Made by a program: the position numbers and the translations under genes. Under the pieces are notes generated by a model. That model saw nothing but the letters and a program-made list of their open reading frames with translations, did not search any database and had not been told where the DNA came from. Below, one piece after another: positions 1 through 5,797 of a stretch of DNA of 6,467 nt (positions are counted from its first letter, which is position 1; each line of letters begins with the position of its first letter). Source of the DNA: Rickettsiales bacterium (lineage in GTDB: Bacteria > Pseudomonadota > Alphaproteobacteria > Rickettsiales > Deianiraeaceae); contig CANKQN010000055.1 of the NCBI GenBank assembly GCA_947485035.1, forward strand, positions 1 to 6,467. The letters run 5' to 3'.

Positions 1-1
1 G

Positions 2-193
2 ACAAGTTCAATTTTGCACGAAAAAAACACGATAGATATTCACAATAATAACACAAAAATTTTCACAAAAGGCAGACACGATCCCTGCGTCGGCATTCGT
101 GCCGTTCCCGTGGTTGAGGCAATGATGGCATGTGTTTTTGCCGATTTATTCCTGCTGAATTGCACTGCAAATTCGAGGAAGCTTAACATATAA
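2..193 (+). CDS. aroC: Chorismate synthase, C-terminal fragment (5' end outside window)
   Basis: The frame is open from base 2 to the TAA at 191-193 and gives 63 residues; the start codon lies upstream of the window. The protein would convert 5-enolpyruvylshikimate-3-phosphate to chorismate using reduced FMN in the cytoplasm, the last shikimate-pathway step. The key evidence is the near-invariant C-terminal signature of the family, [18 protein letters not shown] (bases 71-124), preceded by TSSI at the start of the fragment, which corresponds to the PTSSI motif of E. coli AroC. The His-Asp-Pro-Cys and Arg of this block lie around the FMN/substrate site in known structures. Between the two motifs is a short Asn/Lys-rich linker, and the tail after the signature is brief. 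Local base composition over the signature is more GC-rich than its surroundings, as expected for a constrained motif. Whether the rest of the gene is intact cannot be seen. Confidence 0.93.
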   Translation, partial: TSSILHEKNTIDIHNNNTKIFTKGRHDPCVGIRAVPVVEAMMACVFADLFLLNCTANSRKLNI

Positions 194-241
194 CTTACGG
201 ATAAGCCTAAAAGTTCGTTCATTTTTTACCACTATATCACT

Positions 242-259
242 GTGCTAGCACGCTATAAT
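242..259 (+). promoter_or_regulatory. Palindrome next to a TATAAT box (possible promoter/operator)
   Basis: A perfect 10-bp palindrome, GTGCTAGCAC (242-251), sits two bases upstream of a perfect TATAAT hexamer (254-259). There is no convincing -35 hexamer 16-18 bp upstream, so promoter activity would need an activator or another sigma factor. It lies between aroC and the hypothetical gene at 402. It may be chance. Confidence 0.25.
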
Positions 260-348
260 AAACTTTTACAACAATGCAAAAGCTGAATAATGTTGAGTGC
301 CGCAATTCAAGATTATAACTCACTTTTTAAACAAAACCAAGAATATAT

Positions 349-376
349 TTGACAATAATAAGACTGACTTTACGAT
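349..376 (+). promoter_or_regulatory. Sigma70-type promoter for the hypothetical gene at 402
   Basis: A perfect -35 hexamer TTGACA (349-354) is followed by a 16-bp spacer and TACGAT (371-376), which matches the -10 consensus at 4 of 6 positions. Transcription would start near 383, about 19 nt before the ATG at 402. Because it lies downstream of the in-frame GTG at 297, it argues for the 402 start. Confidence 0.55.
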
Positions 377-401
377 AAAGTTCGTAAGTAATGAACTGAA
401 A

Positions 402-743
402 ATGAGTAAATCTGCAATAAAAAAACCACATACCGAAGTTTTAGCTGAATTATCCAAAGTGATGGACTACGCATATGTTGGCGAGAATCACAAATGGAAA
501 ACAGTAGAATATGGCATTTATGATGGACCTGTATTTTTAAATATTGGTAACGAGCCTGGGCAACACCATTTTGCATTTGAAGATAACTATAAAAGATGGG
601 AACGCGTGCAAAAGCTTTTCGCTGATGCCGTAAAGTGGAACCCTCCATTGTCAAAGCTCTATTTTAAGTATAACGGCGATGCAAGGCGTGAAGTGATTAA
701 ACTATGCTTGGAAATATACAATTATGAGCGAAGATGCTCTTGA
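402..743 (+). CDS. Hypothetical protein, 113 aa, no recognised family
   Basis: I do not recognise this protein. From ATG 402 it is 113 residues, soluble-looking, with no signal peptide or membrane segment. It is Lys-rich at the N-terminus (MSKSAIKKPH) and rich in aromatic residues in the middle and C-terminus, with several Trp and Tyr residues (for example KWKTVEYG, YKRWERVQ, KWNPPLSKLYF), ending in a probable helix (REVIKLCLEIYNYERR). An in-frame GTG at 297 would add 35 residues, but a good promoter (349-376) lies inside that extension, so the ATG is preferred. There is no clear Shine-Dalgarno, as for most genes here. It stands alone between aroC and tRNA-Glu, with no functional neighbour to hint at a role. 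Sustained open frame, balanced composition and a dedicated promoter support a real gene, possibly lineage-restricted. Confidence 0.62.
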   Translation: MSKSAIKKPHTEVLAELSKVMDYAYVGENHKWKTVEYGIYDGPVFLNIGNEPGQHHFAFEDNYKRWERVQKLFADAVKWNPPLSKLYFKYNGDARREVIKLCLEIYNYERRCS

Positions 744-899
744 TAGCACGATAGTTTGTATTTCTAGGTGGAATAAAGTCCAAGAATGAAAAAATATCCG
801 CATTTGTTGAAAAATTCAAAGGCGTGGTTGGGTAATTGTAGGACAGGGTAGGTTGATGGCGAAAAAATATACACAATTAACATTTTTTTTAAAAAACTC

Positions 900-929
900 T
901 TGACAATTAATTTATTATCATTTTAAAAA
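900..929 (+). promoter_or_regulatory. Promoter of tRNA-Glu
   Basis: A perfect TTGACA (900-905) is followed by an 18-bp spacer and TAAAAA (924-929), a 4 of 6 match to the -10 consensus. The expected start near 936 is about 9 nt before the mature tRNA 5' end, giving a very short 5' leader for RNase P removal. Confidence 0.5.
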
Positions 930-944
930 TCTCTGTCGCTTAAT

Positions 945-1019
945 GGCCCCTTCATCTAGCGGTTAGGATGCCACCCTTTCACGGTGGAAGCACGGGTTCG
1001 ATTCCCGTAGGGGTCACCA
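945..1019 (+). tRNA. tRNA-Glu (anticodon UUC), CCA encoded
   Basis: The sequence folds as a standard cloverleaf of 75 nt. The acceptor stem pairs GGCCCCT (945-951) with AGGGGTC (1009-1015), with one G-U pair. The anticodon arm is CCACC / GGTGG (971-975 / 983-987) around the loop CTTTCAC, placing anticodon TTC at 978-980 after the invariant U33. The T arm carries GGTTCGATTCC. The discriminator is A (1016) and the 3' CCA is encoded (1017-1019). UUC reads both Glu codons GAA and GAG. Besides translation, glutamyl-tRNA can feed C5-type tetrapyrrole synthesis in some bacteria, but nothing here points to that. It is transcribed in the same direction as dnaN and could share a transcript with it. Confidence 0.97.
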
Positions 1020-1039
1020 TTTTTTTTATAAAAAGTGGT
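1016..1039 (+). other. Fold-back hairpin pairing the tRNA-Glu ACCA end with its trailer
   Basis: ACCATTTTTT (1016-1025) can pair with AAAAAGTGGT (1030-1039) to form 10 base pairs including one G-U, closed by a 4-nt loop (1026-1029). The 5' arm begins with the tRNA discriminator and CCA, so the hairpin would compete with the mature 3' end. The U tract lies within the 5' arm and loop rather than after the stem, so this is not a classical terminator. It could be a processing signal or could limit read-through on the minus strand. Confidence 0.4.
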
Positions 1040-1114
1040 AAAATATTTTATGCTTAATTTTTAATTTGCATAGATTATTTTAAAATAAGTTTTTGAACAA
1101 ATTTTAAAAAACAA

Positions 1115-2239
1115 ATGGAGTTTTCTGCTTCTACTGGCTTGATTTTAAAAGCCCTTTCACGCGTAATAGGTGTGATAAATAAAACTGCAATATCCGAATA
1201 CCTTTCCTGCGTCAAGATATCCGTGAGCGATCAATTTATGGTTGAAGCAACAAACATGGATGTGGTAGTTTCCTCTTGGTTTACAATTGAAGACGTTACA
1301 AAAAAAGGTGCAATTTGTGTTGATGCACACTCACTCTTTGAAATCATCAAAAAACTTCCAAAGGAAAGTAATGTGAAATTTTCCCTCGAAGAAAGTAGCG
1401 AATCTTTGCAATATTTAACAATTCAAAGCGGAAAATCTAAGTTTGATCTTGCAACTCTTAATCCTGAAAATTATCCAGAAACGCTTGTAACAATTAAGGA
1501 TCAGTCCGTAAAAATTCCACGAGAAGATTTACTTTTTCTTGTTGATAAGTCAAAATCTTGCATTTATGCGAATGAAACACGCTACAATATAAATGGAATG
1601 TTGTTGAATTTTAACAAAGATTTAGGAAAAATTTTCGGCATAGCAACCGATGGTCATCGTCTTGCATATTCTTCTATACCAAATAATGCAATATCAGCAA
1701 GTCAAAAAGTGACAATTCCACGCAAAATTATACTTGAATTAAAGAAAATTTTGGATTCCGAAGACGGTGAAGTTGTAATAGATGTGTCGTCCACAAAGCT
1801 GACATTCAACTTCTCGCAATCACGCCTTACAACGAAGCTTATTGATGCAGAATTTCCTGACTACGAAAGGGTTATTCCAAAAGACTACACCCATTTCTTC
1901 GCAGTAAATACCAAAAATTTCCTCAACGCCATTGATCGCGTTTCTTCGATATACTCAGCTGGCACAAGTGAAATTGGCGTGAGGCTAAATATTTCCTCAA
2001 CTGCGGTAAAAATTACATCAACGAAGGATATTAACCGCTCGTTTGATGAGTTAATTGCAACGTTTACGAAGGATGAAGAAATGCAAATTATGTGTAACTT
2101 CTTGTATATCAAAGAAATTCTGACTCTTGTTGATTCGCACGAGGTGAAAATTTTTGTTAAAGACTCAAACTTTCCAATTATAATAAAAGATTCTGACAAC
2201 GAAAGCTTCTTTTATGTAATTATGCCTATGAAAATATGA
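1115..2239 (+). CDS. dnaN: DNA polymerase III beta subunit (sliding clamp)
   Basis: This encodes the ring-shaped homodimeric clamp that tethers DNA polymerase III and other DNA enzymes to DNA. At 374 residues it matches the family length (366 in E. coli), with three clamp domains at about 1-120, 132-253 and 255-374. Diagnostic motifs are RYNINGMLLN (156-165), ATDGHRLA (177-184) and FPDYERVIP (247-255). The C-terminus VIMPMKI (368-374) corresponds to the VMPMRL end that forms part of the pocket binding clamp-interaction peptides. The ATG at 1115 has no Shine-Dalgarno, and the N-terminus aligns with the family without extension. A perfect 14-bp AT palindrome TTATTTTAAAATAA (1075-1088) lies in the leader. 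I see no strong promoter, so read-through from tRNA-Glu is possible. It overlaps rpiB by 4 nt. dnaA and recF, its usual neighbours, are absent, as is common in scattered Rickettsiales-type genomes. Confidence 0.98.
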   Translation: MEFSASTGLILKALSRVIGVINKTAISEYLSCVKISVSDQFMVEATNMDVVVSSWFTIEDVTKKGAICVDAHSLFEIIKKLPKESNVKFSLEESSESLQYLTIQSGKSKFDLATLNPENYPETLVTIKDQSVKIPREDLLFLVDKSKSCIYANETRYNINGMLLNFNKDLGKIFGIATDGHRLAYSSIPNNAISASQKVTIPRKIILELKKILDSEDGEVVIDVSSTKLTFNFSQSRLTTKLIDAEFPDYERVIPKDYTHFFAVNTKNFLNAIDRVSSIYSAGTSEIGVRLNISSTAVKITSTKDINRSFDELIATFTKDEEMQIMCNFLYIKEILTLVDSHEVKIFVKDSNFPIIIKDSDNESFFYVIMPMKI

Positions 2240-2676
2240 AAAACATCTTCATAGGCTCGGACCATGCCGGTTTCGAAGTTAAGTCTTTTTTGTTACAATA
2301 TCTTTCTGTAAAATATCAAAATTGTGACATTATCGACTGCGGAACCGATAGTATGGAGCGAACAAATTATCCAAAATACTCACATAAGTTATCAGAATCA
2401 TTGCAAAATTCGGAAAATAGCTTTGGAATTTTAATATGCGGTTCCGGAGTTGGTGTTTCTATTGTGGCAAATCGATACAGTGGCGTGCGTGCTGCGTTAA
2501 TTTATAACCAAAAAATCGCCGAACTTTCAAGGCAACACAACGACGCAAATGTTGCATGTTTTGGTGCGAGGTTTTTCTCTATAAATGAAATTAAAGATAT
2601 GGTTGATACTTTTCTAACAACACCATTCTCTGGCGGAGTTCATCTTGAAAGGATTAATGAGATTGAAATTATATAA
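2236..2676 (+). CDS. rpiB: Ribose-5-phosphate isomerase B (RpiB/LacAB family)
   Basis: This enzyme interconverts ribose-5-phosphate and ribulose-5-phosphate in the non-oxidative pentose phosphate pathway, supplying ribose for nucleotides; it acts in the cytoplasm as a dimer. The 146-residue length is typical. The N-terminal IGSDHAGFEVK contains Asp9 and His10. ICGSGVGVSIVANR (67-80) carries the catalytic Cys68, equivalent to E. coli Cys66, and the anion-hole glycines. LSRQHNDANV (97-106) holds the conserved His101 and Asn102. GGVHLERI (133-140) matches the C-terminal phosphate-binding region, with Arg139 in a conserved position. The start ATG overlaps the dnaN stop (ATGA, 2236-2239), implying translational coupling on one mRNA. 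It ends 7 bp before the convergent DUF2155 gene, leaving no room for a dedicated terminator. LacA/LacB-type sugar isomerases are relatives, but the sequence and context favour RpiB. Confidence 0.96.
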   Translation: MKNIFIGSDHAGFEVKSFLLQYLSVKYQNCDIIDCGTDSMERTNYPKYSHKLSESLQNSENSFGILICGSGVGVSIVANRYSGVRAALIYNQKIAELSRQHNDANVACFGARFFSINEIKDMVDTFLTTPFSGGVHLERINEIEII

Positions 2677-2683
2677 AACTCCA

Positions 2684-3067
2684 TCATTTTGCATGCGATT
2701 TTTCGTAATAGGTGCAGGAATCGAATGTGATATCATAACGCTTATCTTCAATTGTATTTATTGAATTTTCCTGAATTGGCAGCCATTTTTTGAAAAATTC
2801 CTCGCCATCATGCATCGCAGTGACGAAAATAAATTCTTGTTTTTGCTCATTTTGAAGGCATTTTTTTACTATTATTGAAAGCTCGTCAGAAACCGTGAAT
2901 GCTTGGTTTACGGTGGCTTCATATGTGTCTTTTTTGGAGTACATTTTATCCGTAACTGTAATTATTACCTTGGTTTCGGCTGGTTTTGTTGCCTCAATTG
3001 GTGCTTTAATTTTAGCATTTACAACCGTGCCGGCGATAACGCAGAAAAATAACAAAAAATTACGCAT
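2684..3067 (-). CDS. Secreted DUF2155-family protein
   Basis: From ATG at 3067 the protein has 127 residues. Residues 1-18 (MRNFLLFFCVIAGTVVNA) form a clear Sec signal peptide with cleavage predicted after VNA, so the mature protein is likely periplasmic. A short Pro/Lys/Thr linker is followed by a domain at about 35-119 that I match from memory to DUF2155, an alphaproteobacterial family of unknown function: Cys70 after a beta-rich half, a GEEFFKKWLP block (88-97), and a final YDITFDSC with Cys118. The two Cys could form a disulfide. An in-frame ATG at 3118 exists, but using it would bury the signal peptide behind 17 residues and leave 3 bp to lolC. The 3067 start has AAGGA just upstream and is preferred. 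It is divergent from lolC and convergent with rpiB. An envelope role is plausible from the signal peptide and neighbour, but unproven. Confidence 0.83.
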   Translation of the reverse strand: MRNFLLFFCVIAGTVVNAKIKAPIEATKPAETKVIITVTDKMYSKKDTYEATVNQAFTVSDELSIIVKKCLQNEQKQEFIFVTAMHDGEEFFKKWLPIQENSINTIEDKRYDITFDSCTYYEKSHAK

Positions 3068-3072
3068 TTTCC

Positions 3073-3103
3073 TTGAAAAAACTTTATTGATGAGTATGCT
3101 CAT
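3073..3103 (+). promoter_or_regulatory. Candidate lolC promoter with overlapping palindrome
   Basis: TTGAAA (3073-3078), a 16-bp spacer and TATGCT (3095-3100) form a plausible sigma70 pair, giving a leader of about 15 nt before lolC. The -10 box is embedded in ATGAG-TATG-CTCAT (3090-3103), an inverted repeat with 5-bp arms near the middle of the 54-bp divergent gap. A repressor bound there could affect both lolC and the DUF2155 gene. No good minus-strand promoter pair was found. Confidence 0.42.
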
Positions 3104-3121
3104 GAAACTAAAAGTCAAGAA

Positions 3122-4363
3122 ATGTCTATTTTTTTCATTGCATGGAGGTATTTGCTCTCCAAAAAATACAAATTCTTGCCGTCATTTTCCGTTTTTTTGG
3201 CATTTTTTGGCATTTTTTTGAGTGTATCCGTTTTAATTTTGGTGCTTTCGGTCATGAATGGCTTCAAGGACGACTTTGAAAGATTGATCATTGGCACGCG
3301 CCCACACATTACGATTTACCCCGATGGCAAAACATTTGAAAGCACTAGCAAGACAATTTCAAATGTGCAAAAAGTTCAAAATGACCTCAAAATTCAGACA
3401 ACTTCGCAGGGTGTAACAAACGGGCAGGGTGTTTTGGTTTTTGAAGAAAAAACATCGGGAGTTATGATTAAGGGTGTAAGTTCGAAATATTTTTCACGAG
3501 AAACACTCAAAAACACAATATACGCCGGCAAGTTGACTGCGGGTGAAATTGTGATTGGTATTGAAATTGCAAAAACTCTGGGAATTGAAATTGGTGACGA
3601 AATTACGATACTTTCTTCAAAAATGAGGAAAACTCTCTTTGGCGAGGCACCAATTCATAAGTCTTACAGGGTTTCGGGATTTTTTAAAGTTGATATGTAT
3701 GCTTACGATTCCACGATGGTTTTTCTGGATATTCAAAGTGCAAATGCATTGATTGGAAATGAGAATTTTGATGATGCAAATGCTATTGAAGTGATACTTC
3801 AACAGCCAAACTTCATGGATAAACTTTACGAAGAAATGGTGCAAAGTCCTTTGTTTGCTAGGAATTATATCACGAATTGGAAAAATGACAACCAGTCTTT
3901 TATCGATGCAATTGCAACGCAAACTGCTGTGATGTTTTTAATTTTAAGTCTTTTCCTAATTATTTCCAGCTTCATAACCTTTTCGATGCTATCTTCGGTT
4001 GTGAATGAAAAGCGTCGCTCAATTGCAATTTTGCAATCTTTTGGATACTCATCGCGCGATGTGATAAAGGTATTCCTCACTTTTGGAGCAATAATCGTTA
4101 TTCCCGCAATAGCACTTGGTGGGATTTTTGGCTGCGTTATTGCGATGAATATTGACAATATTAAAGATATTTTAGAGCAAGAAAGCGGAGCAAATATCTT
4201 CGATGGAGCTTACTATTTTCTCTCATATATACCATCAAAGGTTCATTATGGTAGTGTTGTGAAAGTTTGTGCGTTTTCCCTTGTGTTATCACTTTTTTCC
4301 GTGGGAATTCCCGCTTTAAGGGCAGGTCGAATTTTGCCTCATGAATCACTAAGGTTTGAATAG
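3122..4363 (+). CDS. lolC: Lipoprotein-releasing ABC transporter permease, LolC/LolE type
   Basis: This is the inner-membrane permease of the Lol system, which works with the ATPase LolD to extract lipoproteins from the inner membrane and hand them to LolA. The 413-residue length fits (LolC about 400). The N-terminus FIAWRYLLSKK followed by TM1 (about 21-45) and SVMNGFKDDF is characteristic. A large periplasmic domain of the MacB type spans about 46-265. TNWKNDNQSFIDAI (251-264) leads into TM2 (about 266-293), then the cytoplasmic coupling segment NEKRRSIAILQSFGYS (295-310), TM3 (about 314-342) and TM4 (about 375-398). The C-terminus is ALRAGRILPHESLRFE, matching the family ending with Pro-x-x-Ala/Ser-Leu-Arg-x-Glu. 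The start at 3122 aligns with the family N-terminus; no clear Shine-Dalgarno. LolD is not adjacent, so the complex is encoded at separate loci. Single-permease organisms use one LolC/E-like protein (LolF); which type this is cannot be settled from one gene. Confidence 0.95.
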   Translation: MSIFFIAWRYLLSKKYKFLPSFSVFLAFFGIFLSVSVLILVLSVMNGFKDDFERLIIGTRPHITIYPDGKTFESTSKTISNVQKVQNDLKIQTTSQGVTNGQGVLVFEEKTSGVMIKGVSSKYFSRETLKNTIYAGKLTAGEIVIGIEIAKTLGIEIGDEITILSSKMRKTLFGEAPIHKSYRVSGFFKVDMYAYDSTMVFLDIQSANALIGNENFDDANAIEVILQQPNFMDKLYEEMVQSPLFARNYITNWKNDNQSFIDAIATQTAVMFLILSLFLIISSFITFSMLSSVVNEKRRSIAILQSFGYSSRDVIKVFLTFGAIIVIPAIALGGIFGCVIAMNIDNIKDILEQESGANIFDGAYYFLSYIPSKVHYGSVVKVCAFSLVLSLFSVGIPALRAGRILPHESLRFE

Positions 4364-4448
4364 TTTTTTGCATGAATTTATTGAATTTTTCTTTGTGTTT
4401 GAGCGATTTTTTACTATCAATTCTGTGAATTTTGTTGTGCATATAAGT

Positions 4449-4724
4449 TTAAATAAATTGCGAGCCTTTGCCAATATCGCACCTTCTTCGCCATTTCGAT
4501 TGATTAACAAGGGCAAAATTTGCCTTGCGAAGCACAAAATCTGGTTCAAGTTGAGCAAACTCGCACACGGCAAGAAAATCTTCATTATCGATTTTCATCC
4601 AATTTTTGGCATTTTTTCGTGCTAAAATATCAGAACCTCGCTTAGATTGTGTGAGTCTGTCTAAAATTGATTGAAGAATTACCGCTCTCCAAAGAGCAAT
4701 TTCCGGAGTTAAAATTTCCTGCAT
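4449..4724 (-). CDS. Small conserved-looking hypothetical protein, 91 aa
   Basis: I do not know the function. The 91-residue protein starts at ATG 4724 and ends with TAA at 4449. Its pattern is protein-like and resembles small alphaproteobacterial or phage-type conserved hypotheticals that I recall only in outline: a Trp-Arg-Ala-Val-Ile...Gln helix (12-18) with Asp22, then Ala39-x-x-Trp42, Asp49-Phe50-x-x-Val-Cys54, and Ala57...Pro61-Asp-Phe-Val64. The C-terminal 25 residues are basic (KWRRRCDIGKG). There is no signal peptide or membrane helix, so it is probably cytoplasmic and helical. It is convergent with lolC, with 85 bp between the two stops. No Shine-Dalgarno or obvious promoter was found upstream. 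The regular spacing of Trp, Phe and Cys makes a shadow frame unlikely, and no other frame over this stretch is convincing. Confidence 0.68.
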   Translation of the reverse strand: MQEILTPEIALWRAVILQSILDRLTQSKRGSDILARKNAKNWMKIDNEDFLAVCEFAQLEPDFVLRKANFALVNQSKWRRRCDIGKGSQFI

Positions 4725-4953
4725 AAATGCGTTTATTAGTTTGTGAAAAAACTATAATAACCCTTTTTCAAGAAAGGAAGAGGGTGGAAGTCCCCAGTGC
4801 TAATGACACAAGAAATTGTGACAAAATAACCAGCCTTCCAAGCAAGTTTTATTGATACTCGCCTTGTTTGTGTCACTATTTTTTGGTACAAGATCGCCAA
4901 AGATAACTGCAAGCAAATCAATAATATTTCTCACAAAGCGACACAACTCAACC
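4725..4953. other. Intergenic region with small inverted repeats, no confident gene
   Basis: No supported gene lies here. Visible structure includes a CCTTTT/GAAAGG hairpin around 4760-4777, a CACAA-GAAA-TTGTG hairpin (4807-4820), and TGACACAA (4804-4811) facing TTGTGTCA (4868-4875), with GACACAA recurring at 4940-4946. Frames are open on the minus strand (4736-4921) and, without a start codon, on the plus strand (4830-5003), which may be remnants of a decayed gene or repeat. No TPP-riboswitch consensus is present ahead of thiG. Confidence 0.4.
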
Positions 4954-4981
4954 TTGACATTTCCCATTTTGCGTTTATAAA
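4954..4981 (+). promoter_or_regulatory. Strong sigma70-type promoter of thiG
   Basis: A perfect TTGACA (4954-4959), a 16-bp spacer and TATAAA (4976-4981, 5 of 6) form the best promoter pair in the window. The predicted start near 4988 leaves a leader of about 15 nt before the ATG. The AAGGA at 4981-4985 would then lie at or upstream of the transcript start and not serve as a ribosome binding site. There is no room for a riboswitch in this leader. Confidence 0.6.
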
Positions 4982-5002
4982 AGGAAAACTGTCATCACAA
5001 AA

Positions 5003-5797
5003 ATGAACGATAAACTGATTTTAAAATGCAGAAATGGGGTTATGGAATTTTCTTCACGCCTGTTAATTGGAACGGGGAAATATACTTCGTTTGAACAAAA
5101 TCGTGATGCACTAATTGCTTCCGGTGCGGAAATTATCACAGTTGCAGTGCGTCGTGTGAATATTGAGCAGAAAAATCAACCACTTTTGCAGGACTACATC
5201 GACCCAAAAAAATACACATATCTTCCCAATACCGCCGGCTGTTTTACGGCAGAAGATGCAATTCGTACTTTGCGTTTGGCTCGTGAACTTGGTGGGTGGA
5301 ATTTGGTAAAATTGGAGGTCCTCTCTGATCCAAAAACACTCTATCCAAACATGATCGAAACAATTCGTGCAACGAAAGTTTTAATTGAAGACGGCTTTGA
5401 TGTTATGGTTTACTGCACAGATGACCCAATTTTAGCACGCGAACTTGAAAAGCTTGGAGTTGTCGCAATTATGCCACTTGGTGCGCCGATTGGTTCTGGT
5501 CTTGGCATTCAAAATAAGCTCAACATTCGCTTCATTGTGGAACAATCCTCCGTTCCAGTTTTGGTTGACGCTGGCGTTGGCACACCATCGGACGCAACAA
5601 TTGCAATGGAACTTGGCTGCGATGGAGTTCTTATGAATACCGCTATTGCCTGTGCACAAAATCCAATTCAAATGGCAGAAGCAATGAAATATGCGGTTAT
5701 TGCAGGAAGAATAGGGTACTTGGCTGGGCGTATGAAAAGTAAAGAAATCGGAGAAATGTCATCGCCAAAGGAGGGGATGATTACCAAAATTATATAG
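5003..5797 (+). CDS. thiG: Thiazole synthase
   Basis: ThiG builds the thiazole phosphate half of thiamine from 1-deoxy-D-xylulose 5-phosphate, dehydroglycine and sulfur delivered as ThiS thiocarboxylate, in the cytoplasm. The 264-residue protein is a (beta/alpha)8 barrel. [11 protein letters not shown] (17-27) is the family N-terminal motif, and [14 protein letters not shown] (75-88) follows. Lys103 in NLVKLEV is the expected Schiff-base lysine, with Glu105 nearby. [13 protein letters not shown] (157-169) and [28 protein letters not shown] (188-215) form the phosphate-binding glycine-rich segments. The end, MSSPKEG, also matches the family. All expected residues are present, so it should be active. 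ATG 5003 is chosen because the family motif begins shortly after and the promoter is just upstream; ATG 5042 would be too late. The usual partners thiS, thiF, thiO/thiH and thiE are not in the window, so the pathway is dispersed here. Confidence 0.98.
   Translation: MNDKLILKCRNGVMEFSSRLLIGTGKYTSFEQNRDALIASGAEIITVAVRRVNIEQKNQPLLQDYIDPKKYTYLPNTAGCFTAEDAIRTLRLARELGGWNLVKLEVLSDPKTLYPNMIETIRATKVLIEDGFDVMVYCTDDPILARELEKLGVVAIMPLGAPIGSGLGIQNKLNIRFIVEQSSVPVLVDAGVGTPSDATIAMELGCDGVLMNTAIACAQNPIQMAEAMKYAVIAGRIGYLAGRMKSKEIGEMSSPKEGMITKII

Noticed and set aside
91..104. CGGCA-TTCG-TGCCG tetraloop hairpin suggesting a structured RNA
   Set aside because: It falls inside the conserved aroC signature codons, so protein constraint explains it; no terminator U tract follows.
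40..222. 60-codon minus-strand frame at the window start
   Set aside because: It lies antisense to the clear chorismate synthase C-terminus (2-193, +), which explains the sequence.
724..851. Two tiny coupled plus-strand ORFs (724-789 and 786-851) joined by ATGA
   Set aside because: Each is only 21 residues, has no Shine-Dalgarno and no recognisable sequence; the first starts inside the end of the 402-743 gene. They are probably chance, though remnants of a decayed gene remain possible.
2895..3221. 108-codon plus-strand frame
   Set aside because: It is antisense to the DUF2155 gene and overlaps the start of lolC in another frame; both of those have clear family matches.
4777..4800. GGAAGAGGG...GGAAGTCCCC stretch resembling part of RNase P RNA
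   Set aside because: The surrounding conserved P RNA elements are missing and the match is only a few bases.
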